Source of the DNA: Pseudo-nitzschia pungens
Lineage: Eukaryota > Bacillariophyta > Bacillariophyceae > Bacillariales > Bacillariaceae
NCBI GenBank assembly: GCA_037355855.1
Contig: CM074760.1
Span: 3,960,501 to 4,024,500 of the forward strand
Length of the DNA: 64,000 nucleotides
Direction: 5' to 3'
A program made the translations under genes and the position numbers. The notes beneath the pieces were generated by a model. It saw only the letters and a list, made by a program, of their open reading frames with translations, ran no database searches and was not told where the DNA came from. This document shows, in pieces, positions 22,716-32,089 of the stretch. Within the stretch, counting starts at the first letter, position 1. Every line of letters begins with the position of its first letter.

Positions 22716-23288
22716 ATGCCGAAAGCTTCCTCCGACCCAAGGCACTTTGCCAATGATCCCAAAATACCCAAGACATTCCATTGTCGCAACTGCATTGCCT
22801 CCGGAAGAAGAAGAAGAAAATCAAAATCCTTCAAGGGATACAAACAAGAATCAAGCTACAATTTCACCTATCGATATGTCTGCAGAGGACTTTCATATCA
22901 TCTCAACTCCAATAGCAAGTGCCGAACCTATTATCATGATAACGATCTTATGGATTTCATTTCTTCTGCTGTGAAAGAAGAAGTCACCCTTCCTTCGGTT
23001 CAACACACACCATCACAGCAAGCAGCAGCAACGCATCGGCAGCAACAACAACACATCGACAGGGGGGGCGGGACACCAAGCAGCAACCAACGCGTTGATA
23101 ATACAGGGGGGAGAGCAAGCAGCAACCAATGCGTCTATAATACAGGGGGGACACCAAGCAGCAGCGACGATTTGAATGAGCCAATCAAAAAATTTGATTT
23201 TCCAGTACAAATTGTACAGGGAGCGATTTATGTAGAAAAAAAATTAATACAGCAGGGGGGACAGCAAGCAGCAGCAACGCGTCGATAA
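22716..23288 (+). CDS. Cys-rich N-terminal ORF, possible transposase remnant
   Basis: ATG at 22716 (MPKASSDPRHF). The first 90 residues look like protein: FHCRNCIAS (C-X2-C), a basic run RRRRKSKSFKG, then GLSYHLNSNSKC and RTYYHDNDLMDF. A C-X2-C followed by GL-x-HL...C...YY resembles the N-terminal zinc-finger region of CACTA/Plavaka-like transposases as I remember them; I cannot verify this. From about codon 90 the frame runs into the minisatellite and becomes Gln/Gly/Ser-rich before a stop at 23288. The likely original catalytic core is absent. Possibly truncated exon 1 of the transposon's own gene. Confidence 0.4.
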   Translation: MPKASSDPRHFANDPKIPKTFHCRNCIASGRRRRKSKSFKGYKQESSYNFTYRYVCRGLSYHLNSNSKCRTYYHDNDLMDFISSAVKEEVTLPSVQHTPSQQAAATHRQQQQHIDRGGGTPSSNQRVDNTGGRASSNQCVYNTGGTPSSSDDLNEPIKKFDFPVQIVQGAIYVEKKLIQQGGQQAAATRR

Positions 23289-23960
23289 TACAGGGGGGAC
23301 AGCAAGCAGCAGCAACGCGTCGATAATACAGGGGGGACAGCAAGCAGCAACGCGTCGATAATACGGGGGGGGGACAGCAAGCAGCAACGCGTCGATAATA
23401 CAGGGGGGACAGCAAGCAGCAACGCGTCGATAATACAGGGGGGGGAACAGCAAGCAGCAGCAAGCAGCAACGCGTTGATAATACAGGTGGGGGGACAGCA
23501 AGCAGCAGCAAGCAGCGACGTGTCGAGGGGGGACAGCAAGCAGATAGAGGTGCTGAGTGAATGAGCCAATCAAAAAATTCGATTTTCCAGTACAAATTGT
23601 ACAGGGATTTATGTAGAAAAAAAAATTGACACAGGGTGGACAGCGAGCAACAACGTTGATAATACAGGGGGGGGACAGCAAGCAGCAGCAACGCGTCGCG
23701 TCGATAATACAGGGGGGGGACAGCAAGCAGCAGCAACGCGTCGCGTCGATAATACAGGGGGGACAGCAAGCAGCAGCAACGCGTCGATAATACAGGGGGG
23801 GGACAGCAAGCAGCAGCAACGCGTCGATAATACAGGGGGGGGACAGCAAGCAGCAACGCGCAAGCAGCAGCAAGCAGCAACCAACGCGTCGACAATACAG
23901 GGGGGGGACAGCAAGCAGCAGCAAGCACCAACGCGTCGATACTACAGGGGGGATAATACA
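23035..23960 (+). repeat. G-rich 36-40 bp minisatellite
   Basis: About 20 units of CGCGTCGATAATACAGGGGG plus (G)GACAGCAAGCAGCAGCAA, with variable G-run length (6-9) and a variable number of CAGCAAG repeats. A different segment (ATTTTCCAGTACAAATTG...) interrupts it twice, at about 23190-23250 and 23565-23640. The same minisatellite in inverse orientation fills 41935-42415. Confidence 0.92.
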
Positions 23961-23999
23961 CGAGAATATTTTTAAAGAACTATCGCCTTCGTCGTCTTT

Positions 24000-24560
24000 C
24001 CTTGTCAGCGATTGGTATTTGTCAGTCTTCCTTGTTGCAATTGGTATTCGTCGGTTCTCCTTGCTGCAATCGACTCCGTCGTCTTTGCCTGTTGCGATTG
24101 ACTTCCAATCTTCGTCGTTGTACCTCCTTGCTGTGATAGTACAAAATAAACAACAGACGGTTAAAATAAACAACAGGCGGTTAGTCGTCATCGTCATCCC
24201 AGTCGTCATCGTCCTTCAGGTTGTCATCGGTATTCAATTACAGTACCTTTTAGTGTTGTCGTCCCTCTTTCTTCTGATCGTCTCCGTCGTTGCTCTTTGC
24301 TATGATCTGTGTGTGGTTGTACAAAATAAACAACGGGCGGTTAGTCGTCATTGTCGTCCCGGTCGTCGTCGTCGTCCCGGTCGTCGTCGTTGTCCCGGTC
24401 GTCATTGTCGTCCCGGTCGTCGTCGTCAGCTTGCTCGTCATCGTCGTCCCCCTCTTCTACGATCGTACCTTCGTCGTACCTTTTAGTGTCTTCGGTCTTC
24501 GTTGTTCCGATTGTCTTTGTCGTCCTCTGCAGGTTCGTTCGCGCGTCGTACTCGTAGATA
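24000..24560 (+). repeat. Low-complexity GTCGTC-rich region
   Basis: Runs of GTCGTC/GTCCCGGTC (densest at 24350-24450) and a repeated segment ACAAAATAAACAAC(A/G)G(A/G)CGGTTAGTCGTCAT at about 24143, 24165 and 24325. No supported gene; open frames here reflect repeat composition. Confidence 0.75.
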
Positions 24561-25289
24561 TCTGGATAAGCCAGATGACTCAAGGTCTGCAACCCACCCT
24601 ACCTTGATAACAAAAGATAACAGGAAGGATTTCAAGAGTGATCAGTTCTTTACTTTCTTTGCCATTAGTCTCTCCAAGATGGTACCAGGCGCCTTGATCT
24701 CACTTTAAACTGGGCATGACAGAAAATTTCCAACGCTGAAACGAAAATTATGACACATCCTCCACGAGGGAGATGTGGGGCGGAAAATTGAACAACAAAA
24801 TTCACCGCAATGATGCACATAATGTACGTAGGTAACATTACTGTTTGTACAGGCTGACTGGAAAAAATGACAGCAATGTACGTAGATTACAGTACTAAGT
24901 CTACAGTCTTAGTAAAAGAAAAAATGACATGTCTGCATACATAGTACCTAGTAGTACGTATGTATGTATAGGCAGGGGATGTGTAGGTTTCCAGTACTGT
25001 GTATACTGTATGTATGGTACTGGTCCAAATCTTTTGGCGCAAAGCGGTGGAGGTACAGTACCTTACTGTTGGTACATATTATACACGATGAGCCTTCCCC
25101 GAGATTGTAGTAGCATTATAACATAGAGAGAACACCCTTCTGGCAGTAGTAAATAGTTATAGTGGCACCATTGGGTGCACAGAATGTGGTGTTGCCAGTT
25201 CAAGTCCCATCATGGGATTGTCTTGTGCTACATCACGATTCGATAGCAATATTTTTGCTGCAAAGCACATGTCACAATAAGTGAGCTAT
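24561..25289. other. No gene seen
   Basis: AT-rich sequence inside the 8 kb transposon with scattered GTACGTA and AGTACT motifs. A stretch at 25180-25240 contains GTTCAAGTCCC, resembling a tRNA B box, but has no foldable tRNA. Confidence 0.5.
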
Positions 25290-25805
25290 TCAGTTATTCA
25301 ATGGTGACACCCAAATTATTGGTGCTTTTGGAATACTTCTTTTTGAATACTCTTGCCCATGCATAGGATCAGGAATATTCACTCTGGAATCACACAAATA
25401 TTGGCCACATTCATTCAGATATTTGATTTTACAGTATTTTCTAGTAGTAAATTTTCCAGTAGTGGACCAAATATTAATTATTCAGTGGTGACATCCAAAC
25501 TTTCAATGATTCTTGAATACTTCTTTTTGCATACTCTTGCCCATGCACAGTATGAGGAATATTCACACTGGAATCACACAAATATTGGCCACATTCATTC
25601 AGATATTTGATTTGGTACTTTTTTCTAGTGAATTCCGCAGTAGTGGACCAAATATTAATTATTCAGTGGTGACATCCAAATTATAGGTGATTTTTGAATA
25701 CTTCTTTTTGCATACTCTTGCCCATGGATAGGATGAGGAATATTCACACTGGAATCATACAAATATTTGCCAGATTTGTTCAGATATTTGATTTGGTACT
25801 TAAAA
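25290..25805 (+). repeat. 180-195 bp tandem repeat, about 2.7 units
   Basis: Units start near 25303, 25497 and 25678 with GGTGACA(C/T)CCAAA and share GAATACTTCTTTTT, ACTCTTGCCCATG and CAGATATTTGATTT. Non-coding, inside the 8 kb transposon. Confidence 0.85.
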
Positions 25806-26210
25806 CAGCAAGGGAATTATAGTGAGCCAATACAGTGAGGAAATACAGTAAGCAGATACAGCAAAACGAGTTAGAGAGCTTTGCAGACACTAGCAAAGCA
25901 CACAGAAAAAAATAACTATAGTGCAATGTAGAGTAACTACAATGCTAGGAGAAACATCATTGAGCAAAGCTGTTAGCAAAGCTGTTAGCAAATCAGTTAG
26001 CAAAGCAGATAATACATTGAGCAAAGCAGATAGCAAATACAGTGACCAGATACAGTGAGGAAGTACAGTGAGCAAATACAGTGAGCAAAAATGGGAAGGG
26101 AAATATAGTGAGCAAAAACAGCAAAAGGAGTTAGACAGCAAAGCAGATACTAGCAAAGCAGACAGAAAAAAATAACTATAGTGCAATGTAGAGTAACTAC
26201 GATGCATTGA
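25806..26210 (+). repeat. Degenerate AGCAAAGCAGATA-type repeats
   Basis: Short-period repeat of AGCAAA(G/T)ACAG(T/A)GA-like words. A segment of about 85 bp at 25861-25945 is repeated at 26122-26204 (shared ATAACTATAGTGCAATGTAG). The repeat flavour continues into the first codons of the gene at 26457, so that gene's true start may lie elsewhere. Confidence 0.7.
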
Positions 26211-26456
26211 ATAGTAATGCTACTAGCAACTTAGCAAAATACTATGTATGGTACAAGGTATTAGAAGCAGTTCATTAGATGATATAACACCACTGCTAAG
26301 AGGAAAATACAGTGAGTAACCAGATATACTAATCAAAAGCAAATGGAGCAAGAGAAAACCAGATAGAAAAGCAGATGGAAATGAATATAGGAAATAAGAC
26401 AATAGAAGATCACATACTAACCAAAAAAATTACAATACTATAGAGCAAATACATTA

Positions 26457-27119
26457 ATGGAGACAGTTAACAAAGGAGTTAGTAAGGCAAATAACAAAGC
26501 AGATATTCTTGATTTTGTCTGTGACTCAGTCCTGCCTTTGCTTGACAATGATACATCAATAGAGGCGTTTACAGAGCATAACAGATGGGACGAAGGAAAC
26601 CAATTCAATTATTTATTCAGATGTCATCCATCATACCGGTCGACATCTGGACAAGTTAACGCAGTTTGGATGGATTGGGCAATCTTTGACGTCGATTCCA
26701 TGGCCATCCCCTGTCAGATATTGTGTTTTGTTGAAATAGACAAACTAAAACAGCCTACGACGGAAGTGAATAATTATCCAGTGACAACTGAAGGAATTTA
26801 TGCTGTGGTTCGGAAATTGCAGAAAAAACCAGTAAAGTCTGAATCAGCCTTTGTTTCAAAGGGGACTTTAGAAGCTGTTTTTTTTTTATTCAATGTTGAC
26901 ACCATTTTATCCGATGTAGCTGTTGTTCCAGAATTGAAAACGGACGGCAGTTTATCAGAAAACAAATGGTTGGTTGTGGCAAACCGTAATGCATGGTTGA
27001 ACTGGTTTGAAGAAAGGAATGATGGCATGACTTCTACATCATATACATCGCTTTATAATGCATGCACGTTGGCGAAGGCCAACACAGAGGACAAGGAAAC
27101 AGAGGATGAAAGTACGTAA
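26457..27119 (+). CDS. Transposon protein 1, 220 aa, unknown
   Basis: Open from ATG at 26457 to TAA at 27119. The first 15 codons derive from the neighbouring repeat; protein-like sequence begins near ILDFVCDSVLP. The central part has FRCHPSYRS, NAVWMDWAIF, IPCQILCFVEID, and later a conserved-looking VAVVPEL...WLVV-NR--WL. From memory this arrangement (a xHPxYR and WxDW module followed by a VVP...W segment) resembles C-terminal regions of large diatom transposase-like proteins; I could not check this. It lies 530 bp upstream of the 488-aa gene on the same strand. It may be the last exon of a disrupted transposase. No membrane segment or signal peptide. Confidence 0.6.
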   Translation: METVNKGVSKANNKADILDFVCDSVLPLLDNDTSIEAFTEHNRWDEGNQFNYLFRCHPSYRSTSGQVNAVWMDWAIFDVDSMAIPCQILCFVEIDKLKQPTTEVNNYPVTTEGIYAVVRKLQKKPVKSESAFVSKGTLEAVFFLFNVDTILSDVAVVPELKTDGSLSENKWLVVANRNAWLNWFEERNDGMTSTSYTSLYNACTLAKANTEDKETEDEST

Positions 27120-27650
27120 GATTGTTTAGTAGTAGGTATAGTAGTAGCAGTAAACAACATTATTAGTATTACTCATAGTACATACTACTAGTACTAAGAG
27201 TAAGGTTAGTAGTAATTTCCATTAATAGTTGTGGTGATTTTCACGTAGTGTAATAGTAACAGCAGTAGTACTATTAATACCAGTACTGGTAGTACAAGTA
27301 CTACTACCACTAGAGTATGAAAAGAAATGGCGCGGGGGGGAGGGAATGCTTACAGTCTGAAGGAATGGCTGTCGTATTGGTAGAAATCTAAGTACAAACT
27401 TTGGGTAAAAAAAATGGCGCGGCAGAGACAGCTTGCACTAGAAGAGGATGCCCGCAGTCAACAACATGTCATGCTGAATGAATTTTTTTTTTTTCATGTG
27501 ATTGCTTGTAATTACAATGCAGTAATTACAACGCAGTAATTACGGTGGAATATTGATCATGTCACAAAAAACGTGATAAAACAGGAGTGTATGCAACGTG
27601 CCAACATATCCTTCCATCAAGATTTGTAACATCATAAGCGGATCACAATC
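27120..27650. other. Intergenic, no gene seen
   Basis: Rich in AGTAGTA/GTACTA words, with two copies of AAATGGCGCGG (about 27326 and 27411) and a T12 tract near 27485. It probably holds the terminator of the 220-aa gene and the promoter of the 488-aa gene; no motif is decisive. Confidence 0.5.
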
Positions 27651-29117
27651 ATGTCAAGAGAAGCCGCTGAACTAAGTAAAGCACTTGCAGCTATTAGTAC
27701 AGTACCAGCTGATGTTGACGTGCCAAGACATAATCGGAGTGGTAAGAAGCTACCAACGCCTACTTATGGAGCGACGAAAAAGACAAGAATGCTGTCCAGA
27801 CAACAGGCTGGACAAAAGACTACGAAACAAAAAGGAAAGACACCAGATGAGCAAAGAATGGTACTCAATGTGGTGGACAACATGGTTGTAGGGAATCAGA
27901 CAAATTTCAATTTCAGCAACGCTACAAAGGCGGCAGATAAGGACACTATAATTGTCAATTTGGAGAAGAGACTGGAGGCGACGGAGAAAAGGTTGGCGGA
28001 AGGAGAGAAACAACTGAAGGAGAGCAAAGCAAGGGTAAAAGAGCTTGAGAAGGAGAGGCGAGATCAACGTGGAGGTGTGGTAATTGACATACAAAATAAG
28101 ACAAAAAAGGATATTAATAAGGCACTTAAAAAGCATCGCAAGAACGTCGTGGTACCTAAGTTGAAGGACTACCTGAGGTCGGAATGGTTTAAATGGGTTA
28201 AATTCGCGGATGACGATTATGCCAAGAAATTGCTGACAGGACTGATGGAGGATGAGTGTCTTTCGTTTCCTAACGGCGTTGAAAAGTGCGATTTCTATGA
28301 TTATAACATTCCGTTGATCAAAAAGAACATGACAGAGTTGAGAAATTGTGTGCAGACGTCGGTTCGGAATCATTGGTTAGGTGAGTGTTACTACAAGAAA
28401 TGCCAACTTACAGTACTAATTAAAATCGTGGCTGTGTCTAACATGAAAGAGATCGAACTTGATTTGATTGCAGACGATGTGAAAAGAAAGAAAACGCGTA
28501 GGAAGGGATGGGAAATACCAGATTTGTTTCCAGGAAGCTTGGAGCTTAAAGAAACAGATGATCCGGACGATCCAGAAGCAAAGGTCTTACATCCTGATTA
28601 CAGGAGAAAAGGTATCGATAGTGAGGACAATTTCTACTACTTTGCATGTCGCATCTTAGCAGCGATAACACCGTCGGTTGTTGGGTTTGAAAAAGTAAAA
28701 GATGCAAAGTTGATCAGTGAAATGTATTCAGCCAGCGATGAGGCTTTTGCACTAATTATTATTCACAACGAGTACGACAGATGGGTGAACTACTTAAAGA
28801 GAAAGAACGGAGAGGACCTTGCTGAAGTGAAAAAAAAGTTTTGTGATGCTAGGAGCGGTAGTAAACAAGGGTGGTCCCAAAAGGGAATCAATATGTATAA
28901 CAAAGTGTGTGAGGAAATTAAGGTGCTACGAAATGAAAAGGAGACGGGAGTAGAGTTCGAAATGGTTATGAGAGAACGGTTCCGAAGAATGGGAGAAGTA
29001 GTAGATGTGGATGTGATCCCACACGCTGAGAGTAATGTCATGCAGAAGAAAAGGAAGATGTTTATCGATCCAGATATGTGTGTTAGAAAAAGGCAAATGT
29101 TGATGGCGGAAGTGTGA
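27651..29117 (+). CDS. Transposon protein 2, 488 aa, coiled coil, unknown
   Basis: Uninterrupted from ATG at 27651 (MSREAAELSKAL) to TGA. Basic N-terminus (residues 1-70), then a charged coiled coil at about 100-145 (EKRLEATEKRLAEGEKQLKE). A middle region (150-270) contains KDYLRSEWFKWVKF and NHWLGECYY, and the C-terminal part has ALIIIHNEYDRWVNYL and GWSQKGINMYNK. It ends in a basic, nuclear-localisation-like stretch (QKKRKMF...RKRQ). The last two motifs resemble hypothetical proteins I recall from diatom genomes; no function is known to me. Being intact while its surroundings are decayed suggests recent selection or a young insertion. Candidate accessory, DNA-binding protein of the 8 kb transposon. 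Confidence 0.75.
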   Translation: MSREAAELSKALAAISTVPADVDVPRHNRSGKKLPTPTYGATKKTRMLSRQQAGQKTTKQKGKTPDEQRMVLNVVDNMVVGNQTNFNFSNATKAADKDTIIVNLEKRLEATEKRLAEGEKQLKESKARVKELEKERRDQRGGVVIDIQNKTKKDINKALKKHRKNVVVPKLKDYLRSEWFKWVKFADDDYAKKLLTGLMEDECLSFPNGVEKCDFYDYNIPLIKKNMTELRNCVQTSVRNHWLGECYYKKCQLTVLIKIVAVSNMKEIELDLIADDVKRKKTRRKGWEIPDLFPGSLELKETDDPDDPEAKVLHPDYRRKGIDSEDNFYYFACRILAAITPSVVGFEKVKDAKLISEMYSASDEAFALIIIHNEYDRWVNYLKRKNGEDLAEVKKKFCDARSGSKQGWSQKGINMYNKVCEEIKVLRNEKETGVEFEMVMRERFRRMGEVVDVDVIPHAESNVMQKKRKMFIDPDMCVRKRQMLMAEV

Positions 29118-29129
29118 TATTCATTTCTG

Positions 29130-29325
29130 AGTGGAGTGAGTGGAGTGACGACAATCCCATGTAGAGTGACGACGATCCTATGTAGAGTGACGACAATCCT
29201 ATGTAGAGTGACGACGATCCTATGTAGAGTGACGACGATCCTATGTAGAGTGACGACGATCCTATGTAGAGTGACGACAATCCTATGTAGAGTGACGACG
29301 ATCCTATGTAGAGTGACGACAATTT
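29130..29325 (-). repeat. Right subterminal tandem array of the 8 kb transposon
   Basis: About nine units of 21 bp, GTAGAGTGACGACGATCCTAT with A/G changes. In reverse complement each unit contains GTCACTCTACAT, the core of the left array at 22187-22291. It starts just downstream of the 488-aa gene. Confidence 0.88.
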
Positions 29326-29811
29326 TAATACCGTAGGTTTCATTTTATAATTAGTAGCACGATAATAATTTGGCGTGAAATAAATTTTGTTTTGTAAGGT
29401 AGTACACACAATTTGTATGCAGGGGGGTACATATTTTGACAGGTGAGACCACAATGTGCCCCGGTGGTGGTGGTGTAATGATATTAGAGGTCGAGGCTAC
29501 AAATTTTGGCGCCATATGGATACAAACATTGCGCGGTTGAGGACGAAAAATAGAGAGGATTTAACTGGAAAAGTGAAGGGGACTGGGGTGTAAACTTTAG
29601 CTGATGCTAAAAGAAATTGTGTAGGAATGTAGCATGAAAAGGAAGGAGAGCAGAGCACAAAATTTATGGAGGACGGAGTAAACAAGTTTTCGACCATGAA
29701 CCATATTATTTTTTGAGGTGGAAGCAATAATATTTAGAGGTTAAAGTGTGAAATGTTACATACGGGAGGTGAATAAATTGAGGCCGTGCCCCTCATTTTT
29801 GTTAACAGACG
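29326..29811. other. Right end of the 8 kb transposon, no gene
   Basis: Non-coding, purine-rich on the plus strand, ending in the inverted repeat GTTAACAGACG. The left end (21813-22186) is correspondingly pyrimidine-rich, so the two ends share a compositional mirror symmetry beyond the 11 bp. Confidence 0.6.
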
Positions 29812-29813
29812 TA

Positions 29814-29902
29814 TGTGACATGCTAGCGTAGCATAAGCCACGATTGAATAATTAGCCAAATCACATGTGGGAATTGAATATTATAAAGCTTCATGAATAT
29901 TT
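29814..29902 (+). mobile_element. Truncated Ty3 LTR, family B
   Basis: Begins TGTGACATGCTAGCGTAGC and matches the first 85-90 bp of the sense-strand LTRs (compare 59376) up to about TCATGAATA, after which homology stops. It is the displaced 3' LTR of the integrase fragment at 21577-21788. Confidence 0.8.
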
Positions 29903-30394
29903 AGAGGAGAAAGAAAAGAGTGTGCTGAGTGCTGAGATCTATCAAATTTAAACAGACACTCGCTGTCTCATATCCTAACCAGTACTGTAATGCTGTAGAC
30001 TTGTACAGAGTGGCATATGGAGTAGAGTGGTTTCTGTGTTAACCATACCCTACAGTAGTTGAATCAGTAGCATATCCAGTATCCAGTAGCGTACAGCAAC
30101 CTTAACCTTGTATGCTGTATGCTACAGTGTGCTAGCGCTACTACAGCCAGGGTTTCTGTAACCAGTACAAATCCTACACAAGGGCCCTGGTCACTTTGCT
30201 GTTAGCACCCATAGCACATTGGAATGCGCCTTTTGCTAAGCCTTTTGCTAAGCCTGCTGCTTAGCACACAGCCTAGCACCTTGTAAACAGTCACTGGAGG
30301 CTTCGACCTGTAGGCCTGGTACAGTTTTCTACACAGGGACCTTAGCACAGGGACCTTAGCATCCTGGAGAGGTAGATAAATCAACACAAGAACC
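29903..30394. other. No gene seen
   Basis: Unassigned sequence between the truncated LTR and LINE fragment D. Short local repeats only, such as CTTTTGCTAAGC twice and CAGGGACCTTAGCA twice. Confidence 0.5.
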
Positions 30395-31255
30395 TTTGTC
30401 AAGTTTCAGGGTAGGGCTGGCTCCACTGTCACCATGTTTTCTGCTTACTGTCCTGTTGAAAATGAGAGGGATCTTGGCTCAGTTTGGAATCAACAGTGTC
30501 GGTACTTTCAAGCTGTTCAGGATCTTCCATGCCCCAATCCTTGTATCCTCTTCAATAGGGTTCTGACTGCTGGTCTTCAGGCTTGTCTGGAGGCAGATGA
30601 TTCTGTCATTCTTGGGATTGATCATAATTCTGATGTTCAGTTGGATGGCCTGTCCTCTGAGCTCAAGAACATCGGCTTCAGGGATGATTTTTTGACATTG
30701 CACTCTCAGTCCTCTCCTCAAGCCACCTGCAACAGAAATACCACCAGGACACCCATTCATGCCACCTGGGTTTCTGATTCTGTTGATGTTTCTCAGGCTG
30801 GCTACTGCCCCTTTGGTAGTGTCCAGGGTATGGAGTCTGACCATCACATGCTCTGGGTTGAAGTCTGTAATGGCACCAGCATTATGGGCAAACATCTGCC
30901 ACCTCCTGTGCATTCTCCTCTGTCCAAACTCAAGTCCTCTGATCAGAAGTATTTCAAGTGTGCCAAGCACAGCTTTGCCAAAACTGGTGTGTTTTCTCTC
31001 CAGGCCAAGCTTGAGCAACTTCTCTGCCATACTTGAGCTGGCATGATTCCTTTGTCTCCACAACTTCAAGTTTACTGTGACACCATTGATTTCTGGCAGC
31101 GTGTTGTGAAGCTGAGGCAGGGTGTGTCTACCAGCCACACTGTTCCGAAGCATCTGGCTTGCAAGCTTTCTCTCTACAAAGGTGAACACTGTGACCTTCC
31201 TCGTGCTATCCTGCATTTGAAACAAGCCTACAAGCAATGCCATGCACTGAAATGA
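30395..31255 (+). pseudogene. LINE endonuclease domain, decayed
   Basis: Starts FVKFQGRAG (the frame is open at TTT 30395, with no start codon of its own) and shows FSAYCPVEN, ILGIDHNSD and SDHHMLW, matching the second half of the endonuclease in the 4558-7953 ORF. A TGA follows CHT at about 31034, where copy B has an Arg codon. The frame then continues (SPQLQVYCDTIDFW) to a second TGA at 31255. Fewer conserved residues than copy B, and at least two codons and one short segment lost. Confidence 0.85.
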
Positions 31256-31590
31256 TTGGCCCTCTTGGTGTGCCTCTTCCTGCCCTCATACCTCCAGATT
31301 TGGTTATTTTCTCGCTTCCTTTCCAGTGCCATACATTTCTTTGACACTGGGAATTCTCCCACTATCTTCCATTCCACTTCACCTCCTCTTAGGTCCCTTT
31401 TTTGTGGGATTTGTTTGCTTATTTCCCTGCTTGTTGTTTAAGGTTTGTTTTGCTTGCTTTTGTCATTCTACTACTTGGGGTCCTGACTCTTTGATGGAGG
31501 CACCATTAAAGTCTGGTTACAGACTGAGCAATTTAGTTTGCCCACCTTTGGTGGTTAAAGTTACTTAAATAAGTATATTATTCTTATTAG
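30395..31590 (+). mobile_element. LINE fragment D: endonuclease joined to 3' end
   Basis: The 5' end is truncated within the endonuclease. Homology to ORF2 of copy B runs to about 31265. The sequence then jumps to the 3' UTR, with hairpin at 31510-31525 and a tail of TATTATT near 31575-31590. RT and RNase H are deleted. Confidence 0.85.
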
Positions 31591-32089
31591 AATTAGAATT
31601 TACATACTATTTGTGGTGATAAAAGTTGTTGAGTTGAAACAAGGTTATTTGCAACTGAATTCCAAGATTGATTCAGTTGTAAACAAACATCATTACTGTA
31701 TTTCAACAATCACATCATGTCATATCTTCCTCCATCCGCTCTTGATACCAACAGAAGATAGTACCATTTCGAACAAAAAGGAGGTCAAATAGAAAATTGA
31801 CTCAAAACATTTCGATCATACTACCTTTCCGAAATGTTATATTCTTCTCCTCAGTAACTAGTTGTCACGTACATTAGCTGGTGCAAATTCCTTTTATGTG
31901 GCGTGCTCTAGCGGTACAGAGTGGACTAAGTTTTGCGAGAGCAAGGATTTAAACCAAGAGAGACTGAATTCCGTGATTCAATAAAACCTTTTTTAATTAA
32001 TCTACATTATTTTTTGACAATCGACTAAAATTCTTTTTGTATTTGTGTTCTGGTTTTAAGTTGCTCTTCCATAATTTGCCAAGACCAAT
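31591..32089. other. Intergenic, no gene seen
   Basis: AT-rich sequence downstream of the host gene at 32090-33248 (minus); probably its 3' UTR and terminator region. No recognisable repeat. Confidence 0.5.

Larger units (their letters stand above)
21813..29811 (+). mobile_element. 8.0 kb DNA transposon, TA duplication, unclassified
   Basis: Ends CGTCTGTTAAC (21813-21823) and GTTAACAGACG (29801-29811), perfect 11 bp terminal inverted repeats, flanked by TA (21811-21812 and 29812-29813). Removing the element and one TA restores a continuous Ty3 polypurine tract/LTR junction, ...GATACTA|TGTGACATGCTAGCG, exactly as in the intact element near 37106. Inside, all on plus: subterminal array (22187-22291), a Cys-rich ORF (22716), minisatellite (23035-23960), other repeats, two protein genes (26457, 27651) and an oppositely oriented subterminal array (29130-29325). 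No DDE transposase core is visible, so this copy may be a deletion derivative. The layout recalls CACTA/Plavaka-like elements, but the termini are not CACTA. Confidence 0.8.

Noticed and set aside
23035..23960. Regular spaced repeats resembling a CRISPR array
   Set aside because: Units are contiguous variants of one minisatellite without unique spacers, in a eukaryotic transposon context.
23185..24209. Long minus-strand open frames rich in Cys, Pro, Leu and Tyr
   Set aside because: They are translations of the minisatellite in several frames; residue use follows the repeat unit, not protein constraints.
25150..25260. tRNA-like stretch with GTTCAAGTCCC
   Set aside because: The B-box-like word has no complementary T stem, no acceptor stem or anticodon arm can be folded, and the region lies inside transposon repeats.
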